Positions 47,701 through 60,800 of a DNA stretch of 64,000 nt are shown piece after piece. The stretch comes from Monosporascus cannonballus (lineage: Eukaryota; Ascomycota; Sordariomycetes; Xylariales), in the NCBI GenBank assembly GCA_004154925.1, contig QJNS01000036.1, positions 310,001-374,000 of the forward strand. Direction: 5' to 3'. The notes beneath the pieces are model-generated. The model was not told the DNA's origin. It saw nothing but the letters and a program-made list of their open reading frames with translations, and searched no databases. Positions within the stretch are counted from its first letter, which is position 1. Each line of letters opens with the position of its first letter. The translations under genes and the position numbers were made by a program.

Positions 47701-50173
47701 TAATTTTTAAAAACGATAACGGCGTTTATAAAAACAATAAACGTATATTTTTCTGTTTTAAGATGTAATTAAATCTAACTTTAATAATTAGATAAATAAT
47801 AATTAACGTTTTCGTATAATTATCGAAAATATCGTTAAATTCGAAAAACCTAACGTATATCGTATTAAAAATATTTTTTTTTAAATCGGCTATTTCCGCG
47901 ATATTTTTTTCGCGCCTTAATAACTTAATAATCTTTATATTAAATCGTTAACGGTAAAGTAATTTTTATTTCGGTAATTATTTACACTACTTTTCCAAAA
48001 GCGTGTAAGCTTAAATATATCAATTTTTGATACTATTTTATAATATTTTCTTTTAAAAGTTTTAATAGAAAACCAAAGTTATTATTATAACGCTTTTACT
48101 GTAAAATTAACTTTGAAAAAAAGAATTACTATATTAAGAGTTTTAGAACAAATTTTTGATTTTTTGATTTTCGTTTTTAAAAATCATTTTATTTTTAAAA
48201 TTATTTTCGTTTTTTGGAACGGTAATAATAATCTTTTTTATTATTACAAAAGTTATTAAAATAATATCGTCTTTAATATTTTTCGAGGTTATTTTAACGT
48301 AATATATAATAAGTTAGCGTTTGATTTAATTGACTTTAATTACATTCGTATTTATCGCCTTATAATATACGATATCGGATTCGTAATTCCAATATATTTT
48401 AACTTATAGAAAACATTTGTACGAAATTAAATTAATATAAATCTTAAAAATATATAAATAATTTTTCAAAAAAGGTATTAAACGTTTCTAACAATATAAT
48501 AAACGAAATTTTTCGTATACTTTTTTTATAATATCTAAAAAAAAATTTAAGTTAAACGCTTTTCGTTAACTTTCGATAAATATAAATTAAGAAATTAACT
48601 GTAGAATTTCCCATATAGAAATCGGAATAGATATTTCATAACGTGAACCTGTTTAAGCTATATCCGATAATAATATTATTAGCTTATAGGCTTATAGAAA
48701 ATCTTTTAACGAAAAATATTAAAATTAATTAAGAAATTTTTGGCTTATTTTCCTATTTCAAACGCTTAATTTTTATTAATAAAAACAAGCTTTCGAAATA
48801 TATTTATTTATTTTTTTCAAGGTTATAGGAATTTCGTTTTTCTTATCGGATTTAACGTTTTCCTTAATATAAAGGTAGTTTTTTTTTAAAAAATGGTATT
48901 TTTTATAATAACATTTTGGCGTAAAGCGGTTATTATTATTACCGCCGCCGTTATTCCGGTTATTATTATTCCGATTATTATTATTCCGATTATTATTATT
49001 CCGATTATTATTATTCCGATTATTATTATTCCGATTATTATTATTCCGATTATTATTATTCCGATTATTATTATTCCGATTATTATTATTCCGATTATTA
49101 TTATTCCGATTATTATTATTCCAATTATTATTATTCCGCTTATTTAAAAAAATATCCGTTTAATTAGTATTTTTTTTATTTAAGATAATATCGAACGTTT
49201 TCCGTAATAATTGTTTTGCAGTAACGCCTTAAGATTTTCGTAATTTTATATAGTTTTGAAATTGTTTTACGAATTTTTGTACTTGTAAAAGTTTAGCAAA
49301 ATTCTTATTTTCGAATAATGCTTTTTTATTTTAGCACTTCAAGTAATAAAAAAATCGGGTAAATAAATGTTAATAACCTTTAAAAAGTTAAAATAGAGGT
49401 AATAACTTACGACGGCCAATATTTAAAATTCCGTAATTTTAATATATATTTTCTAATACGTAAATAACCAAGTATTTAGATTTTAATAATATTTAACGTT
49501 TATTTATATCCAACGTCGACTTCGTAAATTCGCATATTAATTTCAACTTTAAATTTAATTTTTAAAGTGATTAATTTTTTCGAAACGTAATTTTTTTAGT
49601 GTACTTAATAATAATTATAATGAAAGGATTAATTTAAGAACGTATTAACTTTAACTAATGCCTTTTTTTAAACGATATATAAGGATTGTTTTTTGTTATA
49701 TATCTTTATAACCTTTTCGAATTTCGAATAATTCGAGTTATTTAGAGTATATTTGTTATCGATTTTATTTTAAAAATAATAAGGCTCCAAAAAATCGATA
49801 TCATTGGTAAAGATAGTATTTAGATTACGTTAAAATTAATATATACTTATAACGTATTAATTTTCGTATTAACGTGAAATTTAAAAATGTTATATTTTTT
49901 AAAAATTCTTTTTTAAAATAAATATCTAAAAGCGCGTCCTAAAAAGGATTTATTAAGGTTGATTAATTCGGTAACCATATTTTTAAAAATAATATAAAGG
50001 GTAAGCAGGTTAAGATAATTGAAAGCGTAATAACTAAGCGATAGATATTTTTGGTAACAAAGCAATAGGTATATCGCAAAAACGGTAGCAAGGATCCGAA
50101 TAACTTTAATAAAACGTATATAACAAATATATTAAAGCACGGCTAGAAAAAAAATGCAAACTGGGCTTATAAC
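44720..50173 (-). pseudogene. Copia D gag-pol, minus strand, RIP-degraded
   Basis: Reading down from 50.17 kb: gag, whose C-terminal part is the 15-bp repeat at 48956-49140 (Asn-Asn-Asn-Asn-Arg units) followed by a weak zinc-knuckle-like KCYYKK; an integrase block GVITTKTRCLI at about 47524-47556 followed by NWKTPYERF-like residues, typical of copia integrase C-termini; and the reverse transcriptase block RRALYDLQRLLFL near 45965-46000, corresponding to the copia motif ALYGL with Gly to Asp. Integrase precedes reverse transcriptase, so the element is copia. No long frame survives. Confidence 0.75.
48956..49140 (-). repeat. 15-bp tandem repeat, about 12 copies
   Basis: Near-perfect array of CCGATTATTATTATT from 48956 to about 49140; one unit has CCA. 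In the sense strand of copia D it encodes repeated Asn-Asn-Asn-Asn-Arg, consistent with an Asn/Arg-rich low-complexity tail of Gag. The Ile/Pro-rich frame on the plus strand is its antisense shadow. Confidence 0.9.
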
Positions 50174-50413
50174 TATAAAACCCTGATATTACATACAGAA
50201 GCATATAACTAAAAAAAACATGTATTAAAAGTTACCTTAACCTCTAGAAGGTCCTAGCTAAAAATGAGGGTAGCGAACTTTCCTTTTATACACGTAAATG
50301 CAACTGTAGCTAAGAGGAAAAGATACCGGGGGTGCATAAAGTAGCCTCGTTTCAGGAGGTGATCAAACTAAGCCAAGGCTTGGCTGTTTGATTGACTTCA
50401 GCTGGGTCTGACA
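50174..50413 (-). repeat. Copia D 5' LTR (240 bp)
   Basis: Partner of 29877-30117. Its inner half (50174-50290) is AT-shifted by transitions, whereas the outer ~120 bp bordering host sequence is almost identical to the other LTR. Confidence 0.9.
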
Positions 50414-50968
50414 GAAACGAACTTACCACAACCATCTGCTAAGTGATCCTGGTTTCTTTTGCTACCTGTCGAGACCTCCATAGGAATAGGTATAAACGCT
50501 CGGCAGCGCCAACAGGAGGTAGAATTACGTGACATGCGACAATAGATTTGGAAAGGCAGGGTTGGTAGTGAATCAGGTCACAACTCTTCAGATATAACTC
50601 TACCCCGTAGTTCTCTATTCTGTCTGACTTGTCATGTGGGACTAGGTCGTCCAGCCGTCCGCGAAGCCCGTTGTAGTGACTGGCCTCCCACGCCTTCCGC
50701 CGGACGCGTACAACCATATTAATGCCCGATACGAGGGAGAAACCAACACGGTTTCCATTGGGCACTTTTTGGAGCGCCTAAGACATTGATTCCTGGCCTG
50801 TCTTGGGCTACTTTGCTTTGTTGGTTATTTGTACCTTTGCACGTCGGATTTAAATGAAAAGTTCTAGGTAGGGTAACTTTTCTATAACAGTCCGTATTCA
50901 GAGAGTTTTTGTTTGGATTGACAAGTTCCAAGTTCAGGGGTGCCAAGGCTGAAAAACCCAAGTCATAT
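50414..50968. other. GC-balanced host fragment between copia D and gypsy C
   Basis: About 550 bp without RIP. The longest frame is 50439-50765 on the minus strand (108 codons, MPNGNRVGFSLVSGINMV...), with no recognised domain; it could be a remnant or chance. The left edge carries the GAAAC target copy of D and the right edge the CATAT target copy of gypsy C (50964-50968). Confidence 0.6.
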
Positions 50969-51379
50969 TGTTATGACCTAACAGTCTTGGCTTCTTTACA
51001 GACGGTTGGACCCACGAAGAAAACAAAACCCGACCCCAGCCAAGACGTTACGTAACCAGCTCAAAGGTTTCAAGGTGCCAAGCACTTTAAGCCCCTTAAG
51101 CCGGCAAAAAAGCTTAAAGGGCTTAACGGGCTTAAGGGTTCAAGCCGTTTAAGCACCTTAAGCCAGAATAAGGATATATACGTTTATCTTTTATAATTTA
51201 AATAATATTAATTTATAATATTTATTAATAGTAATTTTTTATAATATAATTTTGACATTTTTACTATTACGAAATATAATATATTATTATATTTATTATA
51301 TCGTTTTTTATAATAATTTTATTAATATAAATTCGTACGATTTAAGTTTAATAGTTAATTATATTATTTAGGCGTTATA
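50969..51379 (+). repeat. Gypsy C 5' LTR (411 bp)
   Basis: Starts TGTTATGACCTAACAGTCTTGG. The first ~200 bp next to host DNA are almost unmutated and hold an array of CTTAAG/GCTTAA motifs (51080-51165). From about 51180 the sequence becomes strongly AT-shifted. Confidence 0.9.
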
Positions 51380-54300
51380 AGTTAGAAGGTTATATTTAAT
51401 AATCTTTGAATAATATCGACGATATTATATTTATTAATAAATACTTCGAATAGCTCATTTACTAGGTTCTTAATAACCCGAATACCGAGATGAAATCCTA
51501 AAAAAAAGGAATAATTTTGCTTTTTTCGCGAAGAAATTTTTCGACGTTTAAATACTATGGAGAAACTTATTTTTCAGCTTAAAATAATGATAATAATAAT
51601 TTTACGACGTCCCTTTACGCCGCCTATAAAAAACTTAAAGAAAAAAAAAGATTTTCGAAATCGGAAAACCGTTTCGAACGAACCAGATTATTTAACTAAA
51701 TTCTATTAAGAAATTAAAGAAATCCTTAAATTTTTTAAGCCAGAACTTTTCGATAGAACTTTAATTAAATTATAACTGTTTTTAACTTAATGTTGAATAT
51801 ATTTCGAGTATTTTCCTATTCGATTAATTACGCTTGTTGTACGAATTAAATTTGCGGTCGGAAGATTTATTAGAAATGCAGTTATTTAATTCGAACTTGC
51901 TATAAGAAAATACGTTATTTTATTAATCGAAAAACGAAACTAAGAAATAATACGAATATATAACAATTACGGCTAATTTAAATAAGTATTAATAAAGGTT
52001 TTCGAATTAATAAACGAAAAAAATAAAGCCGAAATGCAAATTTAATAATTACAATAAAGGGGATTAATATTTCATTACGACAATACGTTTATTTAATTAA
52101 TGTTTAAGCTAAATTAAAAAACATATTAATGGTTTATTTTTTCGACCGCGTAAAAAAGAAAATATAATGTTTTAAATCATTTAATTAATCTAATTATTTA
52201 TTGGATTATATCGTTATAATAATTATAATTAATAATTAATAATATACTTAGCATATTAAAAGTTTCAAAGGAAAAAATAATTACAAAATTTGATATACGG
52301 CTAATACTAATATTTTTTATAATATAGAACCAGAACTTATAAAATTAAAGGTTACTTGTAAGAAAAACTGGAGCCAGATCAATTATTTTAACTGCAACAA
52401 AATAAAACATAAAACGGCATAGTGCAAAATATTTAAAAAATCCCGTCAGAATAATTGAAAACTCATGTCCGAAAAATAATCCAAAAACAATAAAAAAATG
52501 AAAGCAAATTTATTAATATAATTCGGCCTAAGTACGTACCGGGCCCCCTATAGCGAAAAGTCCAACAGGAGATACTAAAAACCAAGAAGTTAATTCGATA
52601 AATATTACGGTTATGGTAAGAAAAATTATAAAGATAATTATAAAAATACCAAAATTAGATAAAAAAAGTCTCTTCCGAAACTCTTGATCGATACGGCGAA
52701 ATGTATGCTATATATTATCGCCAACGAAAATATCTCGATTATAAAAAATAGAAATAATATATTTACGAAAAGGTTACTCACTTATAGTATAAAGTAATCG
52801 AAATTTTAAACCGAACCGAAAATAACAAAAATAATAAATAATAATATTAACACATTCGATCCATAGCCGCAAAAGATAATATGCGCCAGTTGGCTTAAAT
52901 AAAAAGCTGGTACGAAAAAAATATAATATTCGTAAAAAGACATTTTTTTATTACGAATAATATAATTACTAAACGGAAAAAAAGTTAATTTAGCATATAG
53001 CAAAAGAATCTTATTAAAAAGCTATTACGGTTTTTTATTTTCAGTTGGTATTTATAATACATTTTAACGAAAAAAAGTTATTGAAATATGTTATTTTATT
53101 AGGAAGCTTTAAAAAGGTAATTAATGCGGTATATAATAGGATACGATTAAAACTATAAAAAACAATTTACTTACTAAGAAAAAACAAATACGGCAAAACT
53201 AAGAATAATTAATAAAGTTCGAAAAAATAATATATCGATATTAATAATAAATAGAGTAATTTAAAGCGCTATATACAAAAATATAAATAAAGTTCGATAA
53301 ATTCGAATAAGAATTAAAAAAATGTTATTTATAAAAAAGTCGTAAAATAACGAAACTTAAAGAAATTAAAGAAATTCACAAAAAAGGCTTTAAACGCGAT
53401 AATAAAAACCGTTAATAATCTTATTATACTGGATATACGAATGGAAATATATTGATATATCGTAATAATTAATTACGGAATTCTGGGTGGAAATTATATC
53501 GTATTAAATGTAATTAATAAACTTGATTTGCTATAAAGATATAAATTAAAAGTTTATATAATTACGAATACTTAAAGTTAGGAATTTGCTTACGATAATG
53601 GAAAAATTATACGCAAAATTAATTACTTCAAAATTTTAATTTAAAGGTAATACTAAATAATTAATTTTGATATTATACTACTTAAAATTTACGATATAAT
53701 CTTAGGATTATTATAAATACGCGAATACGGAATTTTTATTAATAATAAGACTAGTTAGATAAGGTTCGGTTTATATCCTTTTAATAAGTAAAAAAAAGAA
53801 ATTAAGATTTTAATATTCGATCGAAAATGGTAACGAATATAGGTATAAATATACGATAAACACCATATTATTTAAAAGTATAAAATATAAAAAAGAAATA
53901 TTAGAAAAAAATACGATATATCGTTATTACTATTAAAACGAAATTAAAGTAACTAAATAACGATTTAAAATAACTCCCTAAAATTTAGAAAATCTAATTG
54001 ATATATTATTATAATATTACCGATATAAACGAATTTTTTAAGAAAAGCTTAATATGAAATTACCAAAACATAATAAATAAGATTATAAAATAATTTTAAA
54101 GAAAGCCTTCCGACTAAGTTTTACCTTATTTACAATTTTAACGGAAACGAATTACGCGTTTTTAAAAAATGTCTAAAAAATCGATTACGAAACAGATAAA
54201 TTTAACTTTCTAAGTTATTAACAGGTTATCTAATATTTGTCGTATTAAAAAAACAAGAAATTGCGATTTGTAGTTAAGTATTAATAACTAAACGATATTA

Positions 54301-57300
54301 TTATCACAAATCGAACCTGATTACCTTTAATTATAAAAATAAAAAACTAATTGTACGGAGTTAAATAGTTTATAACATTCTATATTAAAAATAAATATAT
54401 TTTTATTAAAATTTTAAAAAAATACGAATAAAATTTAACTTTTAAAATAAATATGAACTATTTAAATATCTAGTTGTACCAATAGGATTTACAAACGTAT
54501 TAATAATTTTTTAGCAGATAGTAAATTATGTATTACGAAAACATCTTAATATCTTCGTTATTTATTATTTTAATTATTTTTTATTTTTTAAAAACGAAAA
54601 AAGTATATACAAAATACGTTTACAAAATCTTTTAAACTTTACAAAACGTAAAGTTGCTTATTAACACAAAAAAGAATAATTTTTATGTACAAAAAATAAA
54701 ATATTTGAAACATATTATTACTTTAGGACATATTAAGATAAATTTAAAGAAAATCGCTATAATTATAGAATAACAAATGCCAATTACGGTTAAAAAGGCA
54801 TAGACATTCCTTAAATTTGCGAATTATTATAGGAAGTTTATTCGAAACTTTAGCAAAATCATTATACCTTTAATTAACTCAAAAAAGAACAAAAAGGAGT
54901 TCGAATAAACGCTCGAAACAAAAAAAGCGTTTTAAGAAATCAAAGATACAATTATTAATAAACCAGTACTAATTATATATAATTTAGTGCGCTCCGTTAA
55001 GCTAAAAACCGATATTTCGAATTACGCGTTAAACGTAATAATCGGATAACGAAATACTTAAGACAAATTATATCTTATTGTACTCATTTTATACAAATTA
55101 AAAGAAGTCGAACTTAATTACGATATCTCAGATAAGAAATTTATGGCTATTATTGTAGCTTTTAGAAAATTTAGATATTTCTCAAAAGGAAATTTTTATT
55201 AGGTTAAGGTTTATACGAATTATTAGAATTTTATTCGTTTTATTATAATTAGAGAACTTATAAGACGATAATTAAGATACGCGGAAAAATTGGTAAATTT
55301 TAACTTGGTTATTATTTACAAAAAAAAATTAAACAATAACAAAGCCGATATTTTAAATAAGCGGTCAAATTTCGAAAAGAAATTGGTTAAAGTTAGATAT
55401 ATAATTTTTGATATTACGATAAAAAGATATTTACGTCCGTAACAGATTACAACAATTCGAGCAGTACTTTTTGATATATATCAGAAAATCCAGCATTATA
55501 ACAACTGTTTCCTAAAGAACCAAAAACTGAACAAAATATAAGTTTTAGCAAAATACCAAAAGAACTAGATACGAAAAATATACAAATATTAATTATATAA
55601 ATATTTACGGATTTACAAAATCTTGGAACGGCTTTAATATATATATTTTTTGTTAAAATGAAATTGACAATATAAAAAGCAATGCAACAATATAATATTT
55701 ACGTTAAAATAAAGGCGCGACGATATAAGCCATGCGGAAAGTTATAGTTATTACCAATTACCGAAGGGCTATAATATTAAATTATATTTAACTTTATTAT
55801 TAAGTATTTTATATTAAAACACCGAATAGTAAGAATATATTGCGATAATACTTTCGTAATTATCGATCGATTTACGAAACCTTCCTATTTCTCATTATAT
55901 TATAAGGATATAAATACCGAATAAATAATATATATTTTTTCAGATATATTTTTAGCATATAGAAATTATTAATAAAAGTCATGGTGGATAAAACATTACT
56001 ATTTGTATCTAAATTTTAATAAGGCCTTATAATATAAATCGGCCTAAATTATAAGTTATTTAGCGTTATTAAACCGTAAATAAATAAATAAATAAAGCGA
56101 ATAAACTAAATTTAGGATATTTACTAACGGTATTATATTAATTATATATAAAATAATTGGGTTAAAAGGTTATATATGATTTAATTATCCTATAACACTA
56201 ATTATTACTAAGATATCAAAATAATATTTGCCAACGTTAATTTTGATTTTATTTTAAAAGTTTATAAAAATATAAGTAATAACGATTTAATTAACATTAA
56301 AACAATGTTTACGTTACAATAATTACGATAGTTATTTTAAAGAATAAAGATAAAATTAAAATTTATACGCAATTAAATAAATAAGTATTATAACCAGAAA
56401 AATTAGAAACAAATTCGAAAAAGGAAAATCTTTTTTTAACTATAAAAAATATTTAAATAAAACGACCTAATAAAAAACTCGATTTAAAATATATCGGTCT
56501 ATATAAAATCGCCAAAGAAATCTCAGAAAATAATTACTAACTGAAATTTTTACCTAAGGTTAAATTTTATCCAGTTTTTTATATTTTTTAGTTCGAATTA
56601 ACGGCAAATACCATCGTAATATATAAAAGATAAAACAATATGAAGGTAAAAAAACGAATAATTATATAAGGTGGAAAAAACCTTCGATATACGAAAACAA
56701 AACGGACTTACCTAGTACCTAATTAAGTGAAAAAAGCACTCGGATTCCGAAAATACCTGGAAACCCGCCAAGAATATTATTAGCGCCTAATATTTGCTGA
56801 AAAATTTTCACCAACGGCGACGGGTACACTCCAGTTAATAATTGACCAAACGGTAGGCTCGATATCTGACCAGTTAACCGGATCTGCGACCTACGTTAAC
56901 GTGGCTGCGGCAACCGCGGCCTCCAACCGTTATTATTCCTGTTTTAAGCGTTCGAGCTTTTCTATAGCCTTCGTACTCTTAATATTTCGACGGAACATCT
57001 TAATATTACAGCGACGAAATAGCCGTTTTTGCTTTTGCAAACGATTTAGCTTGTTAGCAGCCGTTCGTAATGCTTTACAAATTTGCTCCTTTTTACGTTT
57101 TAAACGATATTTTTTAATGAAAAAGCTTTTAATACTTAATTTTTAAAAAACCGAAACTATTATAAAATCTGTTATAATAAATATAACGCGTTCACTTAAA
57201 AAAACCCCGAACAGCCTTCTATTTTGTATTTTCTTATAACGAAAATAAAAGGGTATTTTAAAATTAAAGCGTTTAATACGATTTAAGAAAACAAAAAACG

Positions 57301-57431
57301 TTAACACGCTTATAAAAAAACTTTTTAATACGGCTCGATATAATTAGTATCAAAAACGGAAAATTATTTACCAAACTAATAAATAAAAAATTTGATTTTT
57401 AGGAACAAAAAGTTTGAAAAAAGGAAGATCT
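51380..57431 (+). pseudogene. Ty3-gypsy gag-pol (element C), RIP-destroyed
   Basis: Colinear with element A. Recognisable remnants: protease-like NYGILGGNYIVLNVINK near 53480-53530; the reverse transcriptase region near 54440-54600, where the YxDD segment is no longer readable; RNase H at about 55120-55440 (SDKKFMAIIVAFRKFRYF, KADILNKRSNFEKKLVKV, equivalent to ADILSRRPDF in A); and an integrase core near 55780-55900. A stretch 56890-57150 is noticeably richer in G and C than the rest and encodes an 81-codon plus-strand frame with no recognised motif. No full domain is open. Confidence 0.8.
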
Positions 57432-57844
57432 TATTATAATCTAACGGTCTTGGTTTTTTTATAGATAATCGAACTTACGAAAAAAACAAAACCCAACCCC
57501 AGCTAAGATATTACGTAACCAGCTTAAAAGTTTTAAGATATTAAGCACCTTAAGCCCCTTAAGCCGGCAAGAAAACTTAAAAGGCTTAATAAGCTTAAAA
57601 GTTTAAGCCGCTTAAATACTTTGAGCTAGAATAAAGATATATACGCTTATTATTTCCATAATTTAAGTAATATTAGTTTAAAATATTTATTAATGTTAAT
57701 TATTTGAAATATAATTTCTGCATTTTTAGCATTACGAAACGTAACATATTATTGTATTTATTGTTCAAAATCTTACGATACTTCTGCTAACATGAACCCG
57801 TATAACTAAGGTTTAATAGTTGGTTAAACCGCCTAGCCGTTACA
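57432..57844 (+). repeat. Gypsy C 3' LTR (413 bp)
   Basis: Starts TATTATAATCTAACGG (ancestral TGTTATGACC) and ends TAGCCGTTACA. It is more mutated at its start than the 5' LTR and less mutated at its end, again by transitions, with the CTTAAG array at 57555-57620. Confidence 0.9.
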
Positions 57845-57849
57845 TATAT

Positions 57850-60800
57850 GTAATGTGTATCCAATGGAGGGTCTATACGTCAGGCTAAAACAGACACTTA
57901 TCTAACTTGAACACATTTATTTCTGTCGTTCAGTGTATACTATCTTGTTCGGGTTAATTATTAAGGACAGGTATATTATAGAAGCACCGAAATAAGATTA
58001 AAACGGTACCCTTTAGCCTTAATAAATAAAGAATACTCTTATTTTGTAATATATTTTAAATGAAAATATTATTTATTTAAATTTGTATAAAGTAACTTTG
58101 ATAATTTGTAAATAAACGTAATAAGTAAAAGTTTAGATATTTGATTAATTGAATTACCTGAAAATCAAATCATAAATATATACTATATTTGAAAAACCGT
58201 TATTAAACTTTATTTTCTTTATTATTGTAGTAATAAATAATGCGATAATAAATTCGCATTTTATTATTATATTTCTTTATTGGTTTTGTAAATTATAATT
58301 TTTTTAAATTTTAATATTAATTTTAACAACGTCTTATATTTTTCAAAAATAATTCTATTACTTAGTTTATAATGTAAAATTATTACTGTGTTTTTTTATA
58401 AATTTTAGTATTAAAAATAAATCTTTTTAATATATTACACAGCCGCAATATGCATCATAAATCATTGAATATAATTATTATCAACAATTTCAATATTAAT
58501 AACGTAAATATATTTTGTTATCAAACATTTTCATAAAAACTTATTAGTAATAATAATTATAATAAAATATTTTCTTATATTCCGTTACGTAATATACGGC
58601 CGTTATTCGTATTTATAAAACGCGTCGTATATATACGCAAATCGACGCTAACGCTGTTATAATAATAACGCTGCTCGCTTTTGTATTTATTGTACTTACG
58701 CCCGTTTTCGCCATATCTATTATATTTACGCTCTTATCCGCCTAATTGCCTGCCCTCGTTACGTCCGTTATGTTTACGAAAAACTCTCCGTGTACGTGTT
58801 TCGCATATAACGTTTATTATATTAAATTTTATTTAAGGTATTTACGTTCCGCGTTTAGTAGCCGATATACTGGTATATATTTTAACGCTGTAATAAATTG
58901 TTACGGCACTAGCAAAGCGGCCCTTTTAAGCTGCTGTTTCGCTATATATATGTAAGCGCGTAGCGCTTACTAGATAGATTCTTTCTTTCTTCTTTATACA
59001 ACCATAGAATATTTCTCAGAATCTAAGAGACGTACAGCGCCGTGACATAAATTTACGTTATTAATATTATATAAATAATTATATTTATATTCCGATATTT
59101 ATAATTTCTTTAGATTTTAATTTTTTATTTTTAATTATTACATCCAATTTTAGTTTTACGTATTACTTTCGTTATATACTTAATTGCGGTTTTTAGAATC
59201 AATAATTTCTTTATTATAAGTTTTTTATTTTACTTTATTTGCAAGTTTTAAGGAAAAGTTTAATTAGGTAATAAGAAATCTGTTATTTAGATATAATTAT
59301 ATGCGCCTTTTTCGAAATAATAATAATAATAATAATAATAAATCTTTTTCAATATTTCAAAGTTTTTGTTTCGAAACGTTTAAAAGTAATAAAATTATAT
59401 ATTTTATTATTTTAATTATCGTAATTTTATCGAAAATTGCAATATACTTTATAAATTTAGAAATACCTTAATCTATTCAAATTTTAGTTAATATTTTTCC
59501 GTTCTTAAAAAATATTTAAATTATAAAAATATATACATAATGTTAAAGTATTTAAAGATACATTTTTAATATAATTATGTAATTTGTATATTGATTTAAT
59601 TTAATCCGATATCTTTGTGTGTTTCGTTTTTTAAATTATGGACTGAATTATGTATTAATGATTATAAAATCATTTTACATGTTATCGAATTTTACTTCAA
59701 TATATTTATACTCATATTTAAAAATGATCTACAATATTAAAGTATATACCTTAATATAAATAATTTAAATTTTGTCGTTTTTATTTTCGAATATAATAAT
59801 AACACAACGCATATAATAATAACAACGTCGTATTTATCAATAACTATCGAATATTTAATTAATAAATTCATTAATAATACGAATCTTTACAAAGTACGAA
59901 TATTATATTTAAGTAAACGATTATTATTGTGTTTTCAATAAAGTTAACGCATTTTTAATAATTTGTAAATTTCATTTTAAACATAACTTTCTTGTTAATA
60001 ATTAATTTTCTATTATTAAACAAATTACAAATACCTGAGCAGTATTAATCAATTTAAGAGAAAAACAATTGCTTATTATATTAGTTTTATATTGAACTAT
60101 TCTCTAAAAGGTAAATTAAATTAATTTAACTTTTAGTTTCGTATATTTCTTTTAAAAAAAATTAAATTAAGTTTATTCATTTCGCCTTAAAACTATAAAT
60201 ATTAAAGAAATATTAAATTAATTTCTAAAAAAATAGAAGGCCCATTATGTTTTACAAAGTATAAACGAGTTTGGAAGAAAATCAACTTAAATATTTAAAA
60301 ACTAAAAAGAAATTTATAATATTATGATATTATTTTTCAAGTTCATATAAAATTCGTTTATATTTTACATATATTCCGTTTATTTAAAGCTGTTAAAATA
60401 TAAGTTCCGGTAATTTATTTTAACCAAAATCTTTAAAATTACGATTTATATATTAAAGTCTTAAATTTTAAAATTAAATTTAATTATTAAAATTACAGTA
60501 ATCCAACAACATTTAATTATGAACATAGTAATATATGTGTTAATAAGTTATTTGATTTTTAGGAAATTATTACGTTTGTAAATCGGAATTTTAAAGCTTA
60601 TAATTAATTAGCTTTTATATTGTTAAATAATAAATTTTTAAAAACAATATTAACTTAAACTTGATTTATGAAATTAGACTTTCTCTTTATATTTTAGTCT
60701 TTTTGAATATTTTAATTCTTTTTAATACTTTTCAAATGATTTTAAAACCTGTTTATTAAATTACTAAATAATTAATTCTTAGTTTAAAATATCAATATGA

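Larger units (their letters stand above)
29877..50413 (-). mobile_element. Ty1-copia element D, minus strand, host of several nested elements
   Basis: Bounded by LTRs at 29877-30117 (241 bp) and 50174-50413 (240 bp), with a 5-bp target-site duplication GGAAC (29872-29876) / GAAAC (50414-50418) that differs by one G to A transition. After removal of the hAT-like element (30241-31755) and copia B with its contents (31804-44647), about 6.15 kb remains, a normal copia length. A polypurine tract (GGGGGGG on the minus strand, about 30121-30127) abuts the 3' LTR, confirming orientation. Both outer flanks are GC-balanced host sequence. D belongs to a different copia family from the 165-bp-LTR elements. 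Confidence 0.88.
50969..57844 (+). mobile_element. Ty3-gypsy element C, plus strand (6.9 kb)
   Basis: Complete in outline: 5' LTR 50969-51379 (411 bp), 3' LTR 57432-57844 (413 bp), and target-site duplication CATAT (50964-50968) / TATAT (57845-57849), one C to T apart. Internal sequence is colinear with gypsy A (3645-9742) but more degraded. Confidence 0.9.

Noticed and set aside
48956..49140. Regular short repeat array considered as CRISPR
   Set aside because: Head-to-tail 15-bp units with no spacers, in a eukaryotic retrotransposon.
48893..49147. 84-codon Ile/Pro-rich plus-strand frame resembling a membrane or adhesin repeat
   Set aside because: It is the antisense of a 15-bp tandem repeat that encodes Asn/Arg repeats in the Gag of copia D.
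50439..50765. 108-codon minus-strand frame as a gene
   Set aside because: No motif and no visible start or splice support; kept only as a note in the host fragment.
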